From Gymnogyps californianus (taxonomy: Eukaryota; Chordata; Aves; Accipitriformes; Cathartidae), in the NCBI RefSeq assembly GCF_018139145.2, contig NC_059500.1:59177607-59241606 (forward strand): 64,000 nucleotides of DNA. The letters are read 5' to 3'. Below the pieces are notes generated by a model. It worked only from the letters and a program-made list of their open reading frames with translations. It searched no databases and was not told the DNA's origin. How positions within the stretch are numbered: position 1 is the stretch's first letter; each line of letters opens with the position of its first letter. Shown here piece by piece: positions 12,961 to 25,628 of the stretch. The position numbers and the translations under genes were made by a program.

Positions 12961-15900
12961 GAGGGAGCCTGCAGGCAAAGTCTGTGGTCAGGGACAGGAA
13001 CCTCTTTATTAGCACTGAAGATGAAAAATGAGGAATTACAGTCTAAAACACTGCAATATGTTTCAGACCAGTGGAAAGGTTTATATTTGAATAAAGAAAG
13101 TCTGCCCTCTGAGACAGAAGACGATTACTTGAAAGAGTCAGTGAAATAAGACCTGTCAGCATTTTTTTGTAAAATGAAACTGCAGGCAAAGTAGTTTAGT
13201 GTGTTTTCCCTCTTATGCTGTTTAGTGTTAACAATAGGAGAGAAGTACAGTACTTGGATACAAGACTTCTGTGGGGCTATAGTGTCTACCACTGGACACG
13301 AGCTCCTGAAAAAAGGTAAGTAGATGCTGACCAGTAGATTAATCAGATCTGCTGGAGTAACCCTGGCTGATGCCCAGAGGTTAGAAAGCAGCACTCAGTC
13401 TGAGAACTTGAAAAGTTGTATGACGTTAGCCTACGAGTGGTAAACATGCAGGTCAAAGTCAGTTCTAATAGACCACAGCAGCAAAGATTTAGTTAGCTCT
13501 GCAATCAAGATAGCATTCCTACCTTTAACTTAACATTCTGTTGAATACTTGGCTGTAACAGTTGAGTTGACACTAAATTAATTAACGTCTTTCGCACAAA
13601 TTCTTCCCTGAAGGAATGCTTATTTTGGTGTAAAAAATCCGAACAGAACAAAGCTCAGTTTTCCTATTTCAGTCAAAAAAAATCAATGAATTACATGAGA
13701 CATCCCATCATTCATGCTACTAAAAATATATAGTATCAGTTTATTCAGATAGAGATGAAGACAAATGCATCCATTAAATAAAAACATTACGCTGAAAGAA
13801 TGTATATGTTATATGCAAAAGCACTCAAGAGTTCAGGACCACTGAACCTGCACTGAGTGCAAGTACAACAATAACAGTGCCCTATGTGTGCACAACTACA
13901 ACAGTACAGTGTCTTCCTTAATAATATTATGATCAGAACTCGTGTGATTATCCACAACATCCTAAAAGTTTTTTTGGTTATGTTTAACAGTGTCTTGAGA
14001 TTTAATTTCCTCTTTACTCTTCCACAGTACTCTGCAAACCCAAAGATTTGGCTAATCTATATATTACAGTCATTATTTTACTTTCTAATTCAATTTCTAC
14101 AAAAAAAGAAAGTATTAGAATAACATGAATACTTCATCAGACACAAGATGATTTACATGATGTCATTATTTAAGTGGACTAGGACAAGGGCAAGATGGGC
14201 ATAAAGAAGGCCAAAGACTACATAAGAGGGGAGAAAGAACCCAGCAAAACATACATACATATATTTTAGCACTGTAGGTAAGAGACCACTCTGATCTCAA
14301 AACAGTTAGGACAAGGAAACAATAAACAGTTAAGGAAAGAGCAAGACTCCAGAGTGACACACAGTTTATCACCTTGGTGACAGGAAGATTGTATGGGCAG
14401 TTTATTTTAAGATGCCTTTTTTTTTTTTTAAACATGAAGAGAACCATGATTGCTGAAAATATGAAAGTACTTATGTATTCCAAGCTTTGTGTCTCCCTAA
14501 TCTATCCATAATAGAGACACCAACACCATTTATCTGGATCTTAATTCTAAACTTATTACTCAGTTTGCACAAATGAAAAACAGACACTAAGTAGAAATCA
14601 GCTGAGTTACATACATTTACAGTTACTCCTAATAACTCAGATTGCTAAACAGAAATTTTAATCCTTATATGACAAAGCATAATTTCACTAGCTGGGTCAA
14701 AAACAGAATCATAAATAATACAATGACTCATCCTGCAAAGCACAAAACCATTCCCACTTCCAGTTAACTTATAAGAAATTGAGCACATCATGACAATAGA
14801 TGAAGTACAAAGAAAGCTGGATTTCTTGTCTCCAACAGTGGACTATAAATTAACATGCTCTGTTGCATTAGAAACAGTACGTTAATTAAACGAACAGTGA
14901 TCTTAAAAAGCACAGTTTAAGGTATATTTTGTCATGCATAACAGTGATACATCTTGTCAAACCTATCAGAAATACAACTACTTACTCTCAAATCCTTTAA
15001 GAATGGTATCGTAAAATCAAAACTAGGAAAAATGTAAGGTATGCTAATTTGGAGGTCAACTCTACCTGTTCCTGACCAAAAGTGCTATTAAGGGAGAAAG
15101 TGCAATAGGTGGCTCAAAGTAACTTGCCAAAATTATAAGCCTTTGCTGAGAAGAGACAGGGAAACCCTATATGGTGCATGAGGACATGTGGGTGAAGAGT
15201 TACGTTTTTGGTTTTAATGACTCCAGTTTTGAAAGGTACATAAAAACATTGTAAATTTACAGGCACGCATACCCCTTCCTCTGTTCATGATGCTTAAAAG
15301 TCACATCTCATCCAGCATAAAAGTTCCACTTACTACAGCTTCTGTCCACCTACCCCACTCCCTGCCCACTTCTCACGCAATGCACACAAAAAGTAAGGAC
15401 ATGCTATATGTAGCAAACAGTAAAATATTATCAGAGTACGGCATCATGGAAGCAATCCGGGGAAGTATTTCCTGAGCTTAGGCTCCTGAAAACCTCCTCT
15501 GCTCATCCCCCTTCTATTTACACCAGGAATTTGTCTACTCAAACACCTCTGCTGAGCTCAATCACGGCAGTTCCCACAAGGAAAAGATGGTCTCTGAAGT
15601 ATGCCTGAGAGTACCACATCAGGGCATAACATCGTACAGGAATGCTACGACTCACTGAGCATCCTTTGAAGGGCAATTGGAGTAGCCACACCTTAATTCC
15701 GTCAGGATGTAGGAATTATCTGCAGGCAGTGCTGTCCAGCCAGCTCTAGATAGGCACGATGTTGCTCCTTCTGAGAAAAGCATCACAGAACCAGATGTGC
15801 ATTGCAAAAGGCCACTTTACCCCTTTCCATCCAGTTACTACAGCACAACGTGTATCTGTCTTGCAGGCAAGAGATCACTGTCCCCACTGCACTACTTTTC

Positions 15901-16613
15901 CTCTGCCTGGACTTAATTCTTTATTTAATGAAATACAGAAATGCTATAAAAACACTGGAAAGGACCTGTTCCAATGTTCTGTATGAAAAAAATCTCTGCT
16001 TGAAAAGTTTGTAGTCCTTAGCAAACTAATAATGTTGAATCATAAACCAGATGGTGCTTAAAGAGCTATAGAATTGGCAAATTTAAGCTCCAATTCATGT
16101 GATTATGGCATTAAAGATCCAACCCATGTGATTATGGAACAAAAGCAATCACAAGGCTTGGAACTTCTCAGCTTCTCACAAACTCAAGTTTTCCATTTGC
16201 AAGGTCATACTATATAGATCTATCAAGATGCGTTAGGGTGAGCAGTTCATTGGGAGCTACCTGGAGCACTGAAGACAGGGTTTGGTAGGGTTTTTTGGCA
16301 GTGTGCCTCCCTGTGCATCTCAGGCACATGGCTGTTCCTCAACAGTTCCATGTCCCAAAGTACTTTATTCATTACTCAGCAGTGCTTCAGAGCTCTCTGA
16401 AACAGGAAGCTCACGTTGGTCATGATTCAGTAAGTACTTACAGCACCTGGGGGATGATGTTTCTGTATTTTAAAGCTATTTACTTAAAAGCAGAAGGCAT
16501 CCTACTCTATTTTGTTTCACCTAGAAGGAAGTACTTCACTTAAGGAAAACAAAGAGTGCTCAGAAGATAAACTGTATGTTTAATAAGTCTTGAACGATCC
16601 GTAGCATACTCAC

Positions 16614-16684
16614 ATGGGAAGTCATCCACAAACATGGGGTCTATGTTATGCAGCAGTTCCACTCTGGGGGAAGGTCTTCCTTCA
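16614..16684 (-). CDS. ARSB: ARSB coding exon 6 (last exon in the window)
   Basis: Encodes the last base of codon 368 (Ser) through residue 391 plus one base of codon 392 (71 nt). The acceptor is CTCTCCTAG. The donor is chosen as T|GTGAGT, a strong consensus that gives the same 71-nt length as human exon 6. The translation is [16 protein letters not shown] followed by M-F-V-D-D-F-P, very close to human. The split codon begins with T and should become Cys (human C405) once joined to exon 7. Exons 7 and 8 are not visible in 1-16613. Confidence 0.93.
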
Positions 16685-19600
16685 CTAGGAGAGATTTCAA
16701 AAGGAAATGTTAATTTCTTTCTACAGTTCATTAGGATTCCACATGTTTTATTTTAAGGCTTTTTGTCTTCCTAATACAGAATGAGCTCATAACCATAAAC
16801 TAATTGCTATCAACTTTAATCTGAATGCTCTTTTCCAGCCTAGCAGCAACAGCTTTTGCCCCTGTCAGTCTTCCCTGACTTCACTGGTGTTTACTGGGAT
16901 TATTCATAAGTTTACAGAGTACAGAATTGGCCCTACCAAAGCAGGGTTTTACTATAATCAACTTTAAAAATCAAATTTCGCAGTGTAAGCTGGCATGGCA
17001 GTTGCTATGCTCTCTGCATACCTGAATGAGTGCTGAAAGCGTTTTGGTTGGGTGCCTCAAAAAACACTAGAGGCATTAGGTACCCCTCAGAAAACCCACC
17101 TTCCATTTGTAATTGAGGTCACAAGGATTATTTAGATACTCTGAACCTTCTTGGGGGGGGTGGAAATCATGTCTCTTTTTCTAGCCATTGGCTACCTAAG
17201 GATGGCGTGGAATGAGCCTCTGGACTTACCCATAGACTTTCTGAGTTAAGTAAATCCTAGTCCTAAAAAACTGAGTAAAAGAAATTTACTCCTTATACAG
17301 GGCAACGTGAGCAGGAAGACAGAATTAGAAAGAACCTTGGCTACATCATGACACAACATTACTTTATTATTTGACAGTGAACCTAAACATATCTTTTTAG
17401 AAACTTCCAAATAACTTAAATTGTTTTCTTTTTGTTAAGGAGCTTCATTTAAGACTCAAAAATTCAACCAGGGCCCCTAAACCACTTGACATTAAGAGTA
17501 AAAAGATCAGGTGATATAAAACTTAGTGGAAACTTCAAAAATGACTGTTATTTTAATAAATAAAATATGTAATTAAACAATATTTACCTGTAATTTAAAA
17601 TTTTCAGTAACAACTAATTAAAATGAATATTGTTCTGTTCCATTTCTAAAACCATTTCTGAATGCTACACATATTGAATAAGTACAAAATTAACAACAGG
17701 ATTGGATGAAAGATTAAATGTGTTCAGATAATACAGCCTTGCAATTAATACAGAGGAAGTACCATAATTAACCTACAGTGTTAGTAATTCAGCGTATAAA
17801 AACTGCCACAAAAATGTTTTTCCCAAAATGTGTGTGAAAGGTTAACTCCCCCCTCCGCACCCTAATATCTATAGTAGTCACTCTTAACTAAGGAATGCCT
17901 GGTCTTATTTAACCAAATTTTATCTTAGATTTAATAGACTGTTACTGTCTCTAGGTGCTCCATTTACAGCTGTGGTCAAGTGTGCCTTTTGCCATCTGTT
18001 CATAGGCAACGGTAACATGAACCAGTTAGCACAAGTTAAACTAGGATGCGAATTTACAGCATGTGAATGACTCTGCAGTAACTGCTTAGGGAGATATTCT
18101 TATTTTGCAGTCTCTGAGCTGCATATACATTTTTCAGAATCCTTTTAAAAGAAAGCAAACACCAGAGTTATGCCAGGTAATCTAGTATCTTCCACCAAGG
18201 TCAAATACAGAAGAAAGAAGTAACTTACTCTTATGTGCTTCTCCTGTTTATACATCCAATATTCTTACAGTACCATGGTAGGTAGAAAGTCAGAACCAAG
18301 GATATTCATGCTGTTCGAGCAGACTAGTATTACTATCATATCATTAAAGATAATTTCCTTTACGGCTTTTAATCTGGAGGGTGGATACTGTACACTAAAC
18401 ATGGCTATGAAGGTTATTGCACAGCTGGTAGAACACAAAATATAAAGATTACACTTGCATTAATTTAAGTTTTTCATGCTGCAGTTGTCATTTTTATTGA
18501 ATCCATTTTTTTCTGGGATAGAATATTGGCATTAGTAACTTGGAAATGTGATTTATATATAATCATGAGATATACTCCCTGAAGCTTATGGCATTACTGC
18601 ATTAAGCTCTGTAGCACTATCAACCGGTACTGAACTGCTTGTTCAGTTTGGGTGTTATTCCAGTAATTCTGTTGCACACAACATGGAGGTTTATAACCAG
18701 CATATATTATTCACAAAACAATAGCCAGAGAAAAGAAGATGGCATTGTACATTGAAGAAAGAGGCTGGCTGACAGAAAAGGACATCAGGAAGACAGAAAC
18801 AATGTTCTGGGGACAAGAAGAGGAGAATTTACCCTTGTAGCAGAGTTCCCTTTCCCTGTGCCTAACCTCCGTCCTCCTTCCCATTTATGGAGCTCTGTGC
18901 TGACCTCAGTCCCCTCAAAAGACACAGCCTCAAGAACAGATTCACCTTGGCAGATGTTTCTGCCAAGGATATTTTGCACCAGGAATATAGTCTAGCCAAC
19001 AGAGCTAGAGTAAGAAAGCAATAAGATTCTCTAGGGAATCCTCCCTTTGTATTTTAGTAGCTTCCAGTGTAACCATATCTTACAATGCTCTAATTTTAGA
19101 ATACTTATTTTGAGACTCCAATATTCCAATACATTGCTCCTCTCCCTAAAAATAAGGAACTTTTTCGTTTGTCTGGTTATTATTCTACTATGTCTGACTG
19201 ACTATTTAATTAAGCAGTTAAAAGGTACTGTTTTCCAAGAAAGTCCCCTATGTAAGAACATCTTGATGAAAGCATATGGACTAACTTCAGAGGTGGTATG
19301 AGAATCAGCTAGTTTATGCTGAGAACGTTACTCTATCTCCTGCTTTGCAAAGTTTTTAAAACATACAGAAAGATCTATTACTCCTTAGTGAACGTGAACA
19401 AACATCTACATGCGATCTTTCACTGTTGTTGTTGTTAAATAGGCAGAAGGTGTCCTTGGGAAGGAATCCAAGGTTTTTCAGGGTAAATATGTTTATCTTG
19501 CACAAAAACATCCTCAGTGTCACTCAGCAAAATCTGAGCCTTTATAACCTTGCCATATATTGTATTTCTCTGGGTCATATCTGTACATGCTTTCCTAAAA

Positions 19601-19919
19601 TAATTGTATTTCAGATATGTTGGAAATAAACATTACTCTCAGCTTCAGATTGCTCTTTCTTCAGCATTAATTTATACTACAACAATGAAAATTTTTTTCA
19701 AACAGGTGTTTAATTCCTAAAATGAATGTAACCATTTGGTACACAAGAATTCAAGTTGATCTTGCTTCATCTACTTCATCCAATCAATTCCGGTATTTCC
19801 AACTTTACAAAAATATAAAAATGAAACTTGCCCTGCAAAATGTATGAGTAAAACTTGAAAGCCTACGCTTGCTAACAAGCAATGAAGAAATATTGGTTAT
19901 TTTGACTGCATTTTATCCT

Positions 19920-20067
19920 GAACTAGCCAAAGGGGGATTCCATACCATGGAACGTCATGCCCAGTATATAAACAGGGGGGAGTTGGCTGGGAGGCGCGGA
20001 TCGCCGCTCGGGAACTAACTGGGCATCGGTCAGCGGGTGGTGAGCAATTGCATTGTGCATCACTGTT

Positions 20068-20100
<33 letters not shown>

Positions 20101-20319
20101 TTCCTTTTTTTGTTATATTCCTTTTCATTACTATTATTATTATTATATTTCATTATTATTATTGTCAGTATTATATTTTAGTTTAGTTATTAAACTGTTC
20201 TTATCTCAACCCACGAGTTTTACTTTTTGTTTTTTCCTTTCCTCCTCCTCACCCCACTGGGAGGGGGAGGGGAAACGGCTGCGTGGTGCTGAGTTGCTGG
20301 CTGGGGTTAAACCACGACA
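19920..20319 (+). mobile_element. 5'-truncated solo LTR of an endogenous retrovirus
   Basis: The + strand sequence matches an LTR type I know from many neoavian genomes. It has a CCAAAGGGG-ATTCCATACCATGG U3 segment, a TATATAAA box at 19965-19972, the conserved GTCAGCGGGTGGTGAGCAAT stretch, an ATT-rich part and an ATTAAA polyadenylation signal at 20189-20194. A U5 follows, ending CTGGGGTTAAACCACGACA at 20319 with the canonical terminal CA. The upstream part of U3 that full copies carry, starting with the terminal TG, is absent; recognisable sequence begins abruptly near 19920. No internal retroviral genes flank it, so it is a solo LTR remnant lying antisense to ARSB. The family name is not certain. 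Confidence 0.8.
20069..20100. repeat. 32-nt uninterrupted poly-C tract inside the LTR
   Basis: Thirty-two consecutive C residues follow CACTGTTT within the LTR and are followed by TTCCTTTTTTT. Other copies of this LTR that I recall have T- and A-rich sequence at this place, so the run looks locally expanded. Its exact length may be a sequencing or assembly artefact. Confidence 0.85.
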
Positions 20320-21059
20320 ATGTCTCAGTGCCTATCATACTGCTTCATGTGCTCTACCATTTGGTTTTCCATTTTTCTGTTAATGCAAAATAAAATCCTT
20401 TCTCTGAGCACAGACATACTAGATATTCAGTACTGAAAACCAAAATATATCAAAACAATGTATCAACCAGGGCAAATTTCTACATACGGAAAATTATTTT
20501 GCCTAGTGTCTCAATTTCAATAGAGTAACAAGCATCTGGAGAACACATGTTTCTTGGAAATGCAAGTGCCTTTTGAAATACTTGCTTGGAAACATGCAGT
20601 ACAGTTTAGATTCCTTGACTAGTTGCATTTTAGTATTGTTTTCTATTAATTGTTCTTGGTATTCTCAATTACTATTTTTGTAAAATATATTAGTGATGTT
20701 ATCACTGTATTTTCAGAAATAATTTCTAGTATGTACATGGTTTTAGAGGTTCCAGCTATATTGTAGTGTTACCTATGGTAATCTAAGGTATTAGAAAAGT
20801 GCAGTCTACTATGATTTATGCAGAAGGTTTATATCTGAGATTGGAATGGTGTGATGGATATCCAAAAATGGGTTGGTAGAGTGATACTATCCTAAGTTAC
20901 TTCTGCAAACAAGTTAGAGACATTAAAGGGAAAGTTAAATTTCATTCCAAAGGTACTTGGAGGAAAATAAAGTTTAGGAACTACTGGTTTAAAGATACGC
21001 TGCAACAAAACTTTGCACACAAACATTTTTTTGTTGGCCTACTATCTTTTACTGTAGAA

Positions 21060-21610
21060 AACTGCAGCAGAAAGGCCAAGATTGGTATGAACGGAGAAAG
21101 ACAGGGAAGATCTGCATGTGGAGACAACAGCATGAACGCACAGCAGGGAAAGGGCTCTCATAACAGCCTGTGTTAACGACATCAAGATTAGCAGGTCAGC
21201 AAGACCCCAACACATCTAGGCGAGTTTCACAGGACAGGGACATCTGGACACAAAACAGTGATGGCACCTGGTGACTCACAGAGGTGGGACAGGACAGCGA
21301 AGCAGCACCAAAAGGGCACAAAAAGGCATAACCAGAACCTGTGCATGGTTACCAACCTAATAAGAACACAGAAGATGTTAGAAGGACTTCATAGCTGGTG
21401 TCCCTGGACCTCTGCACCATCGCAACAGATCTGGGCCTAACATCTGGTCACAAGCATCGTGGTGCCTGGCTGCCAGATGGATAGCTTGAAAAACCCTGCC
21501 CTGCTGCCTGGCAGACTTCTTAGACACACACCTTTTGGTGAGTGACAGTGTCAGCCTGTGAGAGGGCAAGTAAAACCTGCTTTATTTCAGTTTCTATTTT
21601 AAATAAAATC
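21060..21610 (+). repeat. Possible LTR-like repeat block, unidentified
   Basis: A GC-richer segment within AT-rich intron. Its end resembles a retroviral U5/polyadenylation region: GGCAAGTAAAACCTGC, then TTTATTTCAG and AAATAAAAT near 21600. I see no flanking TG...CA ends, primer-binding site or coding remnant, so assignment is weak. Confidence 0.25.
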
Positions 21611-23492
21611 ACATTCCTTTTCTATTAGGTCTCTCACTGATACAGTGTTGCAACAGTATTTCCTACACTACTAGGTCAGCAGATCAATTTGGAAAGAGCA
21701 GACAAGCTTTTGCATTCAAAGTCCCTGTCAAGGAGCTTTTAAGTAGCATGTAAATTTTTACCTAAGAAAGGAAGTTCAAACAATGAGAACAAGAACATTG
21801 TGTTTCCTCAGTTTCATGCATCGTATGAAAGAAACTTAAAGTATAGCTAGCTAAAAAGAATGCAAAAGAAGATATTTTTGTCCACAAGAAACATGCGCTC
21901 CTGAACTTTATCTTTTCATGCCATTTGCTCCTAATCATTAACTTTCTTCTGGTTCTTCAAGTCAAAATTAAGTAGAGGAGGCATGAAATGAACAGACGGA
22001 TACACGTGTGGTTTTCAGCACTTCTATTTACAAGAACTTAATATTAATCAGTGTCATGTTAATGCAATTCCTAATTTGGACTACCAATCATCTTAAAATC
22101 AGGACAGAAAGTTCATTTTGGTCTAAAATTTTGGAATTGATACTTAGGATTTCAAAATTTGTATCTAATTTCCATATTATTTATATCAGGATCTATATTA
22201 AAATTTATATATTTATATGTAGTTATTTTCAGAATTATATTATTTGTATTTATTACATAAATATCATATTAAGAACACATCCTTTAAATACTGGTCATTT
22301 GTAGACAGATATCGGACAGATACTGGAATGGATCCAATATTTTTGTGACTTCTGAGAGTATCTGCATTGTCCCATATATTCTTTTCAATATCTAAATGAA
22401 GGTTCCAAATTTATAAACTTTCTCCTTTTGATTACACACATATGAAACAGTAGGCTCAGGTTTAAAGTCAACAAAAAAAAAAAAAATCACAAGAAGCATA
22501 TGCAGCTATTTGTATTAGACTGGACTGAAAAAAATACAGATGTAACATGGTCATTGGCTATTAATTTCCTTTTTTCAAATGAGGTAGAATCTTAGCAAAT
22601 TATAATTTCACTCATTGTGAGCCATCTGGTCCAAGAAAAGCAACGTATTTGAACTTTCCATCAGATGTCACTAAAAGGGCATGTGCCTTCATTGTTTGCT
22701 ATCCAATATTCAAGTGACCTTTTGAGTTATGATCATGAAATTTAACACACTCATTTCTCCTGATTACATGGGAAAATCATATGAAATTTGACATTTTGGC
22801 TGCAAGGTCAGCCAAAGAGCAGCCTAACAATTCACAAAAATTGACTTTTTCCCTCTCCAGACAGAGGCCCTCCAGTTGGCATAACTAAAAGTTTTGGAGG
22901 TCACCTATTCCCTAGCAGTGCCAGTAAACATTGCATTCAGTCCCTCCACAAAGAGACAAGATTCAAGTGCCAGGAGCATGCAGAGGATGCACAGCTGTAC
23001 CTGTCCTTGCCCACATATAATTTTCCTGCTGAAGTAACCTGATCTAAGAAGATCAGTCCACGACAAAGAATACCTGGTTAAAACTGAACCTGAAGTAGGC
23101 AGGAATTCTGCTGGTAGCTGGAAGAAAAGTCTATGGTTTAGGAGTACCCCAGGATCTTGTTAATGCTAAGTTTTCCTACAGTAACACTGGCATGTAAAAC
23201 AATTTACTTTCTCTGGCTGGTCAGGAGTCTCCATTCCTTCCTGGCAGTTAATGGTCCCTGGCCTCAATTATACACATCCTTATCTTCTTCCACTTGGAAG
23301 AGAGCCATACAGTACACCTGGGCACAAGGCCATGAGCTCTCTGCAGACTCCAGCTAGTACAGAAAACTACCATAGCTCCTCAGAAACAGAGGCAGCACTA
23401 AGACAGAAATCAAGCTTAGCAGTTTCAAAACAGGTAATCCTACTAAAGGTACAAACAAAACAATTCTGAACTCAAGAGACGGGGTTTGGTTT

Positions 23493-23508
23493 GGGGGGGG
23501 GGGGGGGG
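23493..23508. repeat. 16-nt poly-G tract
   Basis: Sixteen consecutive G residues within a GGGTTTGG-rich stretch in intron 5 (C-run on the ARSB sense strand). Simple-sequence tract. Confidence 0.9.
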
Positions 23509-24534
23509 TTGGGTTTGGTTTTTTGTTTTTGTTTTTTACTTCAAGGTCTATATAGGGCTAACCAGGGATGGGTAGATGGGTTCAACTCTGCCTGCTCTAA
23601 CTCTCAATTTCTCATCTCAATCCCTAACCCAAACACCACTCCTGCTCACACTTGCTTAGGAACTAACTCCTGTAATTCACAGTGTAGGATGCTAAGATAC
23701 AAAAAATCAGTGTTTATCGTAATGCACTATGTAGAAAATTGCAGAAAATTCAGGAATTGCTACATAAATAGCTACATTTCTCCTGGAAGCTGGGGTGGGA
23801 ACCCTGACAAGGGGACAAAAGGTTGTAACACACATAATATAATATTGTCTGACTGCTATAAAAACAGAACAAAGACTATCAAAAGAAACAAAACACTAAT
23901 TCTCAAATGAATGGCATGTAGGAAATAGAATTGCTAGTCCTTTTATTCTGCTTTAGCAATATTGAACTTCCCATCCTAAATGATTCTTATGCGAATTAAA
24001 ACCATATTCAAAGGCCTACTAAAATAAATACAACTTCCAAGAAGACAGACAATAGGATTTAGCCCCATCAATGAATACATTACATGCAGCACAGAAGAGG
24101 CATTTAAACCAATGTCACTACGCAATTTTTGCAAAACTAAGGGTTGGTCACAGAAGTTTAAAATTCTGCAGAAACTCAGGTTTTAAGGACTTCGTAATCC
24201 ATTTTAGTAGAATAAAAGAACATTAGAATAAAAGAAAAGCTTTGAAAGATGAAGAACTGACTGAATATGTCTTGATTGAAGATATCGCAAAGGGCAACAG
24301 CAGAGTTTCGATAGTTTGTTCCAGTGAAAAAATCACCTTTACCAGTTAATGCCTATTTCATTTATTCTTTTAAATTCTATTCTACTTACTCTGCTGAGCC
24401 CAACGCTCCAGTAATAAGCACATATTCAGATGTGCCCAGAGCCCTCAGTATCCAGCATTTGTGATACCATTTTTATTATTCTTTTCCAGAGGAAAAATGT
24501 ATGGGATTGAACTAATTTTCCTTTTAATACACAG

Positions 24535-24600
24535 AAGACTCTCCATTATCTGAACTAATGGGGTTTGGGATATCCCAGTTAATCCAGACAGCATCAGAGG
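24535..24600. mobile_element. Weak pogo/Tigger-like transposon end
   Basis: The stretch CTCCATTATCTGAACTAATGG with a partly inverted match further on (CAGTTAATCCAGAC) resembles the termini of pogo/Tigger-type DNA transposons, which commonly read CTCCATTATCCGAAC-like. No transposase remnant or partner end was found. Confidence 0.3.
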
Positions 24601-25358
24601 TGCACAGAGTCAGACAGAGCCCAGTAAAAGTCATTAGCTTGGTCTCAGTGTCAGCCCAACTGCAGCTAAGCTGCCTCTTTTTTCCAGCCTTCTAAGCATG
24701 TCTGCACTGTGCTCCTGAGTGCTCCAGCTTGCTTAAATCAGGTACAAGATCACGACCTCTCAGGAACCAAGTCAGGTCTACTTTTGTACTCAACCTCACA
24801 GGCTTTCTGAGACACTGGAGAGCATGATACGGACCTATTCAAATGGTTACACTTTGAGCCATCCTGACAGGTCCTGTACTGAGCTGACAAACTATCAAAG
24901 TGGAATCCATGCTACCTGAGTTTAATGTCTGCATAGATTTCCCACATGTCCAATTCCAGATGCATACTGCAGAGACACCCAACTGGGCTCTGTAGAGAGC
25001 AGGGCTGGGACCATAAAATTTACTAACTTGTACTCCATGCTGTGCAAAATCAGTCAATGTACTTCTGGATCACAGAGCATTCTTGAAAAAGTATACCATG
25101 TTTGTGCATTGTTGTGTCCACACTGACAAATTCAACATACCAAGTTAAAGCTGTATGGAGGTTCTGCATTTGTGACCAGGATTAATTTGCAACCCGGATA
25201 ATTCTCTCATGGATAGCAAAGTTAACTGCACTTTTACCTTCCCTTTATTTAGGGAAAGGAACACATAATATTTCCCCTCCAGTTCCAGCTCTGTTCTCTG
25301 CACTGAATAAATTCTTCTCATACCAGAATGCTGACTCAATGATTTGACATGCAAGTTA

Positions 25359-25628
<270 letters not shown>

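Larger units (their letters stand above)
1..16613 (-). other. ARSB: ARSB intron 6, partial
   Basis: Everything left of exon 6 is assigned to intron 6 because no exon 7 sequence was found in it. It is AT-rich except for a GC-richer block at about 11560-12960. It holds an old LINE fossil (1135-1660) and a probable hAT end (9540-9671). The open frames here have no recognisable products apart from the LINE remnant. Confidence 0.75.

Noticed and set aside
1..16613. Search for ARSB exons 7 and 8
   Set aside because: Looked on the minus strand for the conserved H-A-A-I-R and W-K-L-L-T-G-Y-P-type segments; no match with flanking splice sites was seen, so they are taken to be outside the window.
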